Positions 14,677-20,553 of a stretch of 20,553 bases of DNA are shown here, in pieces. A program made the translations under genes and the position numbers. Under the pieces are notes generated by a model. That model was not told where the DNA came from. It did no database searches and saw only the letters and a program-made list of their open reading frames with translations. The stretch's first letter is position 1, and every line of letters starts with the position of its first letter. This DNA comes from UBA8108 sp965659285 (GTDB lineage Bacteria > Planctomycetota > UBA8108). The stretch lies in assembly GCA_965659285.1 (NCBI GenBank), contig CBFHWB010000066.1, forward strand, positions 1-20,553, written 5' to 3'.

Positions 14677-14736
14677 GGGTCTTTCCTGGAAAAAAGGGTG
14701 AAATTCGAGGCAAATATATTCGGTCGTTCGAAGAAA

Positions 14737-14760
14737 CGGCCTGAGCGTGCGTCAGGGCCG
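14737..14760 (-). terminator. Hairpin with a T-rich tail on the minus strand, 60 nt before fabI
   Basis: CGGCCTGA (14737-14744) pairs with TCAGGGCCG (14752-14760), giving 8 bp with one bulged G and a 7-nt loop. Read on the minus strand it is followed by TTTCTTCG. It may stop leftward antisense transcription from the arg region, or sit in the fabI leader. The T-run is interrupted. Confidence 0.3.
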
Positions 14761-14799
14761 GAATTGTGATAGATTTGAACTGGCTGGGCAAGATTTTCT

Positions 14800-14829
14800 T
14801 TGCCGATGGGCTCATCTGAGGGCTATATT
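14800..14829 (+). promoter_or_regulatory. Candidate promoter of the arg operon
   Basis: TTGCCG (14800-14805, 4 of 6 consensus) and TATATT (14824-14829, 5 of 6) are separated by 18 nt. A start near 14836 would place about 75 nt before the arginine-rich leader ORF and about 320 nt before argB. Other AT-rich runs nearby, such as 14711-14720 and 14888-14897, are possible alternatives. Confidence 0.4.
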
Positions 14830-14840
14830 CGGCAGTTAAG

Positions 14841-14858
14841 CGTTGTCGTGCGGCAACG
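14841..14858 (+). promoter_or_regulatory. Leader RNA hairpin upstream of the arginine-rich ORF
   Basis: CGTTGTC (14841-14847) pairs with GGCAACG (14852-14858) around GTGC, giving 7 bp with one G-T. The octamer CGTTGTCG at 14841-14848 is repeated exactly at 14971-14978 inside the leader ORF. The right arm could therefore pair with either copy and may help to sequester the antiterminator segment. Confidence 0.35.
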
Positions 14859-14910
14859 GTGCCAGTCACGGCTAAAACCCGGTTGAATAGCATATTTGGG
14901 GTTCGCAAAG

Positions 14911-15003
14911 ATGAAGACTCTTCGTTCTAGACCTAGATCAACCCGCAGACGCTCCAGAGCGTCCTGCGCCCGTTGTCGGCTGGCTCGAAGATCCCGCATC
15001 TGA
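14911..15003 (+). CDS. Arginine-rich leader peptide of the arg operon (30 codons)
   Basis: ATG at 14911 opens a 30-codon ORF ending in TGA at 15001-15003. Twelve residues are arginine (positions 5, 7, 9, 12, 13, 14, 16, 21, 23, 26, 27 and 29), including Arg-Arg-Arg at 12-14. Five of the six Arg codons are used, AGA five times. The remaining residues are mostly Ser, Ala, Cys, Thr and Leu, with no sign of a folded domain. GGGG at 14898-14901 is a weak ribosome-binding site with 9-nt spacing, and an in-frame TTG at 14896 is an alternative start. It lies between a candidate promoter and an intrinsic terminator directly upstream of argB. By analogy with the his, trp, leu and thr leaders, it is read as a sensor of charged tRNA-Arg. 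The peptide itself probably has no function. Confidence 0.72.
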   Translation: MKTLRSRPRSTRRRSRASCARCRLARRSRI

Positions 15004-15111
15004 GAAAACGCCAGGGGGCCGAGAGGAATTCCCGGACCCCGGCGAAGCGGAAACAACCAGATCTTTGAAGGCCAGCCCACTCCGGAATCAGTCACTGGAG
15101 TCGGGTTTTTT
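14948..15111 (+). promoter_or_regulatory. Predicted transcription attenuator of argBHGCD
   Basis: Three elements can be drawn. First, GACGCT (14948-14953) pairs with AGCGTC (14958-14963) in a perfect 6-bp hairpin over the Arg codons. Second, a strong hairpin follows the leader stop codon: GGGG/CCCC and CCG/CGG between 15015 and 15040, with one bulged A. Third, GGCTGGCT (14978-14985), inside the leader ORF, pairs with GGCCAGCC (15070-15077), one G-T included, and two further pairs (14975-14976 with 15079-15080) lie beyond one mismatch. This third pairing takes the 5' arm of the terminator, so it would act as an antiterminator. A ribosome stalled at Arg 12-16 would cover roughly 14930-14975 and leave 14978-14985 free, allowing read-through. 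A ribosome reaching the stop codon would mask the end of this segment. All structures were found by eye; no energies were computed. Confidence 0.6.
15074..15111 (+). terminator. Intrinsic terminator 46 nt before argB (attenuator terminator)
   Basis: CCC-ACTCC-GG (15076-15085) pairs with CTGGAGT-CGGG (15095-15105), with one bulged C (15102) and one G-T, around a 9-nt loop. T6 (15106-15111) follows directly, and A15074-G15075 can extend the pairing into it. It lies inside an otherwise plus-strand transcription unit just upstream of argB, which is typical of attenuators. Confidence 0.75.
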
Positions 15112-15157
15112 CGTTTCACGCCCCCATTTACCAGCTAATACCAGGATTTAAAGTCTC

Positions 15158-16069
15158 GTGGAAAACATAGAAGTACTCAAACACGCTCTCCCCTACATCA
15201 GGCAGTACCGCGAGAAGACCTTTATCATCAAGGTCGGCGGCGAATTGTTGCAGGCCGATGGTTTTCTTGATCGTCTCAGCCACGATGTCGCCCTGCTCTA
15301 CCAGCTGAATATTCGCGTGGTCATTATCCACGGCGGCGGTCCCCAGCTTTCTCAGATGGCGGAGAAGATCGGGATTGAGAGCGTCAAGGTCAACGGGCGC
15401 AGGATCACCGACGACCGCATGATCGAGGTGGCCAATATGGTTTTCAGCGGCGCCTCCACCGACATCCTGGGGGCTCTGCGCAGTCACGGGACACCCGCGG
15501 TCGGCCTCTCCGGGGTCGATGGAGACCTGGTCCAGGCCACGAGGCGGCCGCCGGTGAAGCTGGTTGACAGGGAAACGGGAGAGGAGAAGGAGGTCGACTG
15601 CCAGAACGTCGGCGACATCGATGTGGTGGATTCCAAGGTTCTGAATGTCCTTCTCGATAATCGATTCGTTCCCGTGGTCGCGCCGCTGGGAGCCGATCAC
15701 GCCGGCAACGTGCTCAACATCAACGCCGACACCATCGCCTCCATGGTCTCCGCGGCCATGCCAGCCGAGAAGCTCTTCCTGCTGACGAATGTGGGTGGAG
15801 TTCTCAAGGATATAGATGATCCTTCGAGCCGTATCAGCTATCTCACAGAGTCAAGCGCTGAGAGCCTGCTCGCCGACGGGGGCGTCTCGGGCGGCATGAT
15901 GCCGAAGCTGCAGTCGGCTGTCGACGCCGTGCGCGCGGGAGTGAAGCGGGCTCATATTATTGATGGCCTGGCGGACAACTCGCTCCTCTTCGAGGTCTTC
16001 ACCAAGAAGGGGACCGGCACGATGGTCATCAGCGATAGCGCCGAGTCCGAATACCTGGAGCAGGGATGA
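15158..16069 (+). CDS. argB: Acetylglutamate kinase
   Basis: This 303-residue protein belongs to the amino-acid kinase fold. It phosphorylates N-acetyl-L-glutamate with ATP, the second step of arginine synthesis and often the feedback-controlled one. Visible motifs are KVGGE (25-29, phosphate-binding Lys), HGGGPQ (58-63), RRITDDRM (81-88), the NINADT acetylglutamate-site region and LLTNVGGVLKD. The C-terminal GGMMPKLQSAVDAV and HIIDG elements complete the family pattern. An N-terminal helix (about 2-17) precedes the first strand, which resembles arginine-sensitive kinases, but inhibition cannot be concluded. The GTG at 15158 has AGGA 11 nt upstream. It is the first enzyme gene of the operon, behind the attenuator, and overlaps argH by 4 nt. 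Confidence 0.96.
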   Translation: MENIEVLKHALPYIRQYREKTFIIKVGGELLQADGFLDRLSHDVALLYQLNIRVVIIHGGGPQLSQMAEKIGIESVKVNGRRITDDRMIEVANMVFSGASTDILGALRSHGTPAVGLSGVDGDLVQATRRPPVKLVDRETGEEKEVDCQNVGDIDVVDSKVLNVLLDNRFVPVVAPLGADHAGNVLNINADTIASMVSAAMPAEKLFLLTNVGGVLKDIDDPSSRISYLTESSAESLLADGGVSGGMMPKLQSAVDAVRAGVKRAHIIDGLADNSLLFEVFTKKGTGTMVISDSAESEYLEQG

Positions 16070-17433
16070 TGCGAAGCGGACGATTCGAAAAAGGCATGGC
16101 CGACAATATGCGGAGTCTCAACGCCTCCATCAGCTTCGATAAGCGGTTCTACCGCGAAGATATCGAGGCCAGCAAGGCCTGGGCGCGCGGTCTGTCGGGG
16201 CTTGGCTTTCTCTCCGAGGATGAGCTGGGCCAGATCTGCTCAGGGCTGGACCTGGTCGCCGGCGAGATCGAGTCGGGAAGCTTCACCTTCAGCGAAGAGC
16301 TTGAGGACATCCACATGAACGTCGAGGCCCGGTTGAGCGAGCTCATCGGGGAGGCGGGGGCGAAGCTGCATACCGGCAGGAGCCGCAATGACCAGGTGGC
16401 GACGGACTTCCGTCTCTATGTGAAGCGGGCCGCTGAAGAAGCCGCCGATGCCATCGGGGCACTGATGAAGGCGGTCGTCGAGAGCGCTGAGGCGTGCCAG
16501 GATGTCGTTATTCCCGCCTACACTCACCTGCAGCGCGCCCAGCCGGTGCTCTTTTCCCATCACCTGCTGGCCTATGTAGAGATGCTCGAGCGCGACAGGC
16601 GCCGGTTCCTCTGGGCCGCGGAGCAGGCCGACTCCTGCCCGCTGGGCTCGGGAGCCTGTGTCGGTAACCAGTTTGGCATCGACAGGGAGAAGCTGCAGGA
16701 GGATCTGGGCTTCAGCTCGTTGACCTCTAATTCGCTCGATGGAGTGAGCGACCGGGATTTTGCCTGCGATTTTCTCTACGCCGCCTCCATGCTGATGGTT
16801 CACCTTTCGCGTTTCAGCGAGGACATCATCCTCTGGATGACCAGCGAATTCGGCTTCGTGCGCCTGGACGATTCGGTTACCTCCGGCAGCTCGATGCTTC
16901 CGCAGAAGAAGAATCCCGATGCCTGCGAACTGGCCCGCGGTAAGACCGGCCGGGTTGTGGGTCACCTCATCGGGCTGCTGACCTGCCTGAAGGGATTGCC
17001 GCTGTCCTACAATAAGGATCTGCAGGAGGACAAGGAGGGGGTCTTTGATACTCATGATACCCTGCTTGGCATTCTTGGGGTGTTTACGACGATGGTCGAG
17101 ACCATGCAGGTTGACCGGGAGCGTACAGCCGGAAGCCTCGAGGGCGGGTATCTCGAGGCGCTTGGAGTCGCGGACTACCTGACCCGAAAGGGTGTGCCTT
17201 TCCGGGAGGCGCACGACCTTGCCGGCAGCTGTGTGAGGCGCGCGGAGGAGCTGAAGCTGTCGCTTCCGTCTCTTCCGCTCCCGGAGTACCGCTCCATCCA
17301 CGAGGCCTTCGAGGAGGATCTCTTCGAGGCGATCTCGGTCGAGGGTTCGCTCGCCGACAAGGATGTGCCCGGGGGTACCGCCCCGAGCCAGGTCGCCGCG
17401 CAGCTCGAGCGCTGGAGGGAGGCGCTCAAATGA
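16066..17433 (+). CDS. argH: Argininosuccinate lyase
   Basis: This 455-residue protein, of normal family length, cleaves argininosuccinate to arginine and fumarate, the last step of the pathway. It belongs to the fumarase/aspartase superfamily and acts as a cytoplasmic tetramer. The N-terminus reads GRFEKG, then NASISFDKRFYREDI, as in other ArgH proteins. HTGRSRNDQVATD and YTHLQRAQPV are the next conserved blocks. The superfamily signature GSSMLPQKKNP lies at 274-284 and carries the catalytic serine loop. The ATG at 16066 overlaps the argB stop codon in ATGA, and a second in-frame ATG follows directly. This overlap suggests translational coupling with argB. Its 3' end overlaps a small ORF in the same way. 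Confidence 0.97.
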   Translation: MMRSGRFEKGMADNMRSLNASISFDKRFYREDIEASKAWARGLSGLGFLSEDELGQICSGLDLVAGEIESGSFTFSEELEDIHMNVEARLSELIGEAGAKLHTGRSRNDQVATDFRLYVKRAAEEAADAIGALMKAVVESAEACQDVVIPAYTHLQRAQPVLFSHHLLAYVEMLERDRRRFLWAAEQADSCPLGSGACVGNQFGIDREKLQEDLGFSSLTSNSLDGVSDRDFACDFLYAASMLMVHLSRFSEDIILWMTSEFGFVRLDDSVTSGSSMLPQKKNPDACELARGKTGRVVGHLIGLLTCLKGLPLSYNKDLQEDKEGVFDTHDTLLGILGVFTTMVETMQVDRERTAGSLEGGYLEALGVADYLTRKGVPFREAHDLAGSCVRRAEELKLSLPSLPLPEYRSIHEAFEEDLFEAISVEGSLADKDVPGGTAPSQVAAQLERWREALK

Positions 17434-17528
17434 TCATGGGCCAGGTAAAGAAACAGAACCAGGAGACCGGCGCGGTTGCCGGTCGGATTAACGCGCTTCA
17501 GGCGCGATTCCAGAAGGACCACGGATAA
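17430..17528 (+). CDS. Possible 32-residue small protein between argH and argG
   Basis: ATG at 17430 overlaps the argH stop codon (ATGA). The frame stays open for 32 codons to TAA at 17526-17528, ending 4 nt before the argG ATG. It therefore fills the whole gap between the two genes. The product is hydrophilic, Gln/Lys-rich at the N-terminus and probably helical at the C-terminus (RINALQARFQKDHG). It resembles no family I know. It may be a microprotein, or a reading frame that only carries ribosomes to argG, whose own ribosome-binding site is weak. ATG at 17436 is an alternative start. A chance ORF is also possible. Confidence 0.4.
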   Translation: MIMGQVKKQNQETGAVAGRINALQARFQKDHG

Positions 17529-17532
17529 TCAA

Positions 17533-18753
17533 ATGAACCAGGCCAGGAAAATCGTTCTAGCTTATTCCGGAGGACTTGACACCTCCTATTGCATTCCCTA
17601 CCTGCGCGAGCAGAAGGGCTTTGAGGTCGTGACCGTCACGGTTGACACAGGTGGCTTTGATGCCGCCGAGCTCGCCGAGATCGAGGAACGCTCAAGCTCC
17701 CTGGGAGCCATCGAGCACTACACCATCGACGCTCGCCAGGAGGTCTTCGACCGCTGGGTGAGCTACCTGGTGAAGGGCAATGTGCTCCGCGGCCAGGTCT
17801 ATCCACTGGCGGTGGCGGCCGAACGCGTGGTGCAGGCCGAGGTCATCGCCCGCAAGGTGAAGGAGACGGGAGCGGATGCCGTCGCGCATGGCTCCACGGG
17901 CGCCGGCAATGACCAGGTTCGCTTCGATACCGCCTTTCATGTGCTGATTCCGGGAATCGAGATTGTCACTCCCACCAGGGATGAGAAACTCAGCAGGGAG
18001 GAGGAGTACGACTTCCTGAAGGAGCGGGGTGTCGATATTGACCCGAGCGTTCGCGAATACTCGATCAATTCAGGGCTGTGGGGATCGACGATCGGCGGCG
18101 GTGTGACACACGACTCCGGCAGCGAGATTCCGCGTGATGTCTTTGAGCAGGCGGTGGCTACCGATGAGGTGGAAGGTGGCGAGCTGCTCGAGATCGGCTT
18201 CGAGAAGGGAGTACCGGTTGCGCTTGGCGGTGAGACGCTCAATGGCGTCGACCTGGTAAATAAGCTGGGTGAACTCTGCCGGGGCTACAGGGTCGGACTC
18301 GGAGTTCATATCGGAGATACGGTCCTTGGCATCAAGGGGCGGATCGCGTTTGAGGCCGGCGCGGCGATCGTGCTCATCCACGCGCACCGTGAGCTCGAGA
18401 AGATAACCCTGACAGACTGGCAGCGTTTCTGGAAGGATCACATGGCATCCTTCTACGGCAAGCTGCTGCACGAGGGCCAGGCCTTCGAGCCGGTGCTCAG
18501 GGATATTGAGGCGATGATCGACTCTTCCCAGGAGCGCGTGACCGGCTCGGCCGGGGTGCGCCTGGGCCCGGGAACCTTCAACGTGGTCACGACCTCGAGT
18601 CCCTGTACCATGGCGGGCGCGGAGGCCGGCGTCTACGGTGAGATGCCCAAGCTCTGGGAGGGGGCCGACGTTCGAGGCTATTCGACAATTTCAGCGATTC
18701 CTTCCCGGCTCTACAGGAGCGCCGGGGAGAATGATTCACCTGGTGGCGAGTGA
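17533..18753 (+). CDS. argG: Argininosuccinate synthase
   Basis: The enzyme joins citrulline and aspartate with ATP to form argininosuccinate (AMP and PPi released), the step before ArgH. The N-terminal PP-loop ATP pyrophosphatase motif is YSGGLDTS (11-18). Further family blocks are HGSTGAGNDQVRFD, the IDPSVREYSINSGLWG region and HIGDTVLGIKGR. I chose the ATG at 17533 (406 residues, normal for ArgG) because the conserved domain begins directly after it. The in-frame frame upstream to 17476 shows no conserved sequence. The ribosome-binding site is weak: GGAT 6 nt upstream, or AAGGA 14 nt upstream. Translation may depend on ribosomes finishing the small ORF that ends 4 nt before. Confidence 0.96.
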   Translation: MNQARKIVLAYSGGLDTSYCIPYLREQKGFEVVTVTVDTGGFDAAELAEIEERSSSLGAIEHYTIDARQEVFDRWVSYLVKGNVLRGQVYPLAVAAERVVQAEVIARKVKETGADAVAHGSTGAGNDQVRFDTAFHVLIPGIEIVTPTRDEKLSREEEYDFLKERGVDIDPSVREYSINSGLWGSTIGGGVTHDSGSEIPRDVFEQAVATDEVEGGELLEIGFEKGVPVALGGETLNGVDLVNKLGELCRGYRVGLGVHIGDTVLGIKGRIAFEAGAAIVLIHAHRELEKITLTDWQRFWKDHMASFYGKLLHEGQAFEPVLRDIEAMIDSSQERVTGSAGVRLGPGTFNVVTTSSPCTMAGAEAGVYGEMPKLWEGADVRGYSTISAIPSRLYRSAGENDSPGGE

Positions 18754-18771
18754 GCGTTCAGGGAGGGTGAG

Positions 18772-19818
18772 ATGACAAATCCGGCAAATGACCAGCTGAG
18801 GGTAGGTGTTTTCGGAGGCTCCGGTTATATCGGCGCCGAGCTCCTGCGCTATCTCAGCGTCCATCCCGCCGTGTCCCTTTCCTGGGTGACGGCGCATTCG
18901 AAGACGGGGCTGGAGATTGGCGATGTGCTGCCAAATCTAAAGGGGGCGGTGCCCGGAGTCTTTGTGTCCCAGGAGGAGGGCGAGCAGAGGATCTCCGAGG
19001 TTGACGTCGCCTTTGCGGCCCTTCCCCACAATGAATCCCAGCGCCTGGTGCCAAGGCTTGCCGAGGCCAATGCCGAGGTGCGATTCATCGACATGGCTGG
19101 GGATTTCCGCACCAATGACGCTCCGGGCTACGAGAAATACTATGGCTGCGAGCATGGAGCTGTGGATTGGCTGCCGCGTTTTACCTACGGTTTTACCGAG
19201 TTCCAGCGAGACAAGGTGAGCGACGCCCGCCTCGTGGCGAACCCCGGTTGCTTCGCCACCGGCATGCTGCTGGCGCTGGCTCCCCTGGCCGCCTCCGGGC
19301 GGCTGGCGGGAGATGTCTGTCTTCTCGGCTTGACGGGTTCCTCGGGCTCGGGGAACAAGCCGAGTCCGACCACGCATCATCCCGAGCGTTTCAGCAACGT
19401 GCGCTCCTACAAACCGCTGGCTCACCAGCATTTGCTGGAGGTTGAGGCGTTTCTCGGGGGGCTTGCGGACTCCGATTTCAGCCTGCAGTTCGTGCCCCAG
19501 TCGGGTCCCTTCGTGCGCGGCATCTTCACGACCGTCTTCACCCCGGGGGTTGGCGCTGCCGAGCTCACGAAAATCTACACCGATGCCTATGCCGGGGAGG
19601 ATCTCGTGGATGTCATCGAGGGTTCTCCAGATCTCCGCTGGGTTCAGGGCTCCCCGAGGTCCTGGGTAGGGGTAGGCGGCGAGGCAGATAATGGCGTGGT
19701 GTTTACCGTGATCGACAACCTCGGCAAGGGAGCCGCGAGCCAGGGTGTGCAGAATATGAACCTGATGTGTGGCCTGGATGAGACCGAGGGTCTTCGTGCG
19801 CCGGGTGGATTTGTTTGA
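18772..19818 (+). CDS. argC: N-acetyl-gamma-glutamyl-phosphate reductase
   Basis: This 348-residue protein reduces N-acetylglutamyl phosphate (the ArgB product) to the semialdehyde with NADPH. It has the aspartate-semialdehyde dehydrogenase-type fold. The nucleotide-binding loop is GVFGGSGYIGAELLRYL (about 12-28). The catalytic cysteine is C160 in NPGCFATG. The downstream TGSSGSGNKPSP and HHPERFSNVRSYKPLAHQH blocks belong to the substrate-binding domain, and GPFVRGIFTT is also typical. The ATG at 18772 has GGGAGG a few bases upstream, the best ribosome-binding site in the operon. It lies 18 nt after argG. Confidence 0.96.
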   Translation: MTNPANDQLRVGVFGGSGYIGAELLRYLSVHPAVSLSWVTAHSKTGLEIGDVLPNLKGAVPGVFVSQEEGEQRISEVDVAFAALPHNESQRLVPRLAEANAEVRFIDMAGDFRTNDAPGYEKYYGCEHGAVDWLPRFTYGFTEFQRDKVSDARLVANPGCFATGMLLALAPLAASGRLAGDVCLLGLTGSSGSGNKPSPTTHHPERFSNVRSYKPLAHQHLLEVEAFLGGLADSDFSLQFVPQSGPFVRGIFTTVFTPGVGAAELTKIYTDAYAGEDLVDVIEGSPDLRWVQGSPRSWVGVGGEADNGVVFTVIDNLGKGAASQGVQNMNLMCGLDETEGLRAPGGFV

Positions 19819-19864
19819 CGGCCGCGGACGTGCCCGGTTGGAAGCAACAGGAGAATCAAGCAGG

Positions 19865-20553
19865 ATGAATTCAAAAGAAACCGAGGATCGCTACATCCTT
19901 CCGACCTACAACAATATTCGTTTTCCCCTGAGCTTCGTTCGCGCCAGGGGAAGCTATGTCGAGGACGACACCGGCGCCCGGTATCTCGATCTCTACGGAG
20001 GACACGCCGTCTGCGTTCTGGGACACTCCCATCCGAAATGGGTCGAGGCCATCGCGGAGCAGGCCGCCACCTTTGATTTTTACTCTAATCTCTGCTATTG
20101 CCCGATCCGGGCGGAGGCCGCGAAGCTCCTGGTCGAGAAGTGCTATTCCATGAGCCAGGCGTTCTTCTGCAATTCCGGCGCCGAGGCGAACGAGACAGCC
20201 CTCAAGATCGCCCGCAAGGCCACCGGCAGGAAATACATCGTATCCATGGAGGAAGACTTCCATGGCCGGACCATTGGCGCTCTCAGCGTTACGGGCTTCG
20301 AGAAGTCCCGTGATCTCTTTCCGGAGAACATTTCCCAGTGGACACGCTTTCTCCGCCTTGGCGACTTGGAGGCCCTCGAGGCTCTTGATCCGGATGAGAT
20401 CGCCGGCGTCATTCTCGAACCTATCCAGAGCGTCGTTGGCGTCAAGATGGCCAAGCCGGACTATTACAGGGGGCTTCGCGATTGGTGCGACCGCACCGGG
20501 GCTGTGCTGATCTTCGACGAGGTGCAGACCGGAAACGGTCGTACCGGAAAATG
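19865..20553 (+). CDS. argD: Acetylornithine aminotransferase, 3' end outside the window
   Basis: This PLP-dependent class-III aminotransferase makes N-acetylornithine from the ArgC product using glutamate. About 229 residues are present, and the frame is open to the right edge. Visible motifs are GHAVCVLGHSHP (cofactor-domain entry), NSGAEANETALK, DFHGRTIGALS and EPIQS. FDEVQTGNGRTG contains the Asp that contacts the PLP ring nitrogen. The Schiff-base lysine lies beyond the edge. The ATG at 19865 has AGGAG 11 nt upstream. Position directly after argC supports argD over related ornithine or LysW-lysine aminotransferases, which share these motifs. The 46-nt gap after argC fits one operon. Confidence 0.9.
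   Translation, partial: MNSKETEDRYILPTYNNIRFPLSFVRARGSYVEDDTGARYLDLYGGHAVCVLGHSHPKWVEAIAEQAATFDFYSNLCYCPIRAEAAKLLVEKCYSMSQAFFCNSGAEANETALKIARKATGRKYIVSMEEDFHGRTIGALSVTGFEKSRDLFPENISQWTRFLRLGDLEALEALDPDEIAGVILEPIQSVVGVKMAKPDYYRGLRDWCDRTGAVLIFDEVQTGNGRTGK

Noticed and set aside
16240..17301. 353-codon minus-strand frame opposite argH
   Set aside because: A shadow of the unambiguous argH reading frame.
17476..17532. N-terminal extension of argG from an upstream in-frame start
   Set aside because: The 19 extra residues are basic and unlike ArgG; the ATG at 17533 gives the normal length directly before the PP-loop motif.
1..20553. CRISPR arrays, insertion sequences, integrases, riboswitches of known classes
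   Set aside because: I saw no regularly spaced repeats, transposase motifs or known aptamer cores. The leader before argB lacks a T-box consensus such as AGGGTGGNACCGCG.

Overview
The window looks like chromosomal DNA from a member of Planctomycetota or a close relative. Three features point there: a planctomycete cytochrome/DUF1592-type gene beside a DUF1552 gene, a secreted protein ending in a dockerin-like tail, and a tetratricopeptide protein carrying RNA polymerase alpha C-terminal domains. The DNA is GC-rich. Several starts are GTG or TTG, and many Shine-Dalgarno motifs lie 11-12 nt from the start codon.

Layout. Positions 1-2292 hold a promoter with a perfect palindrome, a TPR/double alpha-CTD protein and ruvA. 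Positions 2293-5253 hold two lineage-type genes without a recognised family: an exported protein with a long 5' leader and a coiled-coil protein. A tRNA-His (GTG) follows, then a decayed tail of a carboxylesterase on the minus strand. Positions 5763-9760 are a two-gene unit: a membrane-anchored FHA-cytochrome-DUF1592 fusion and a Tat-exported DUF1552 protein. A minus-strand VTT(TVP38/TMEM64)-DUF547 fusion is divergent from a secreted trypsin-like protein that lacks its catalytic histidine. fabI lies on the minus strand.

From about 14.8 kb to the right edge there is a plus-strand arginine operon: argB, argH, a 32-codon small ORF, argG, argC and argD (cut by the window). Together these encode acetylglutamate kinase, argininosuccinate lyase, argininosuccinate synthase, acetylglutamyl-phosphate reductase and acetylornithine aminotransferase. 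They cover the pathway from N-acetylglutamate to N-acetylornithine and from citrulline to arginine. The ornithine-forming step (argJ or argE) and argF are not in the window.

The most striking find is upstream of argB: a 30-codon ORF with 12 arginine codons, followed by an intrinsic terminator 46 nt before argB. A segment inside the leader ORF is complementary to the 5' arm of that terminator. This is the architecture of ribosome-mediated transcription attenuation, here apparently sensing charged tRNA-Arg. Bacterial arginine operons are usually described as controlled by the ArgR/AhrC repressor, so this is the main candidate for an undescribed system.
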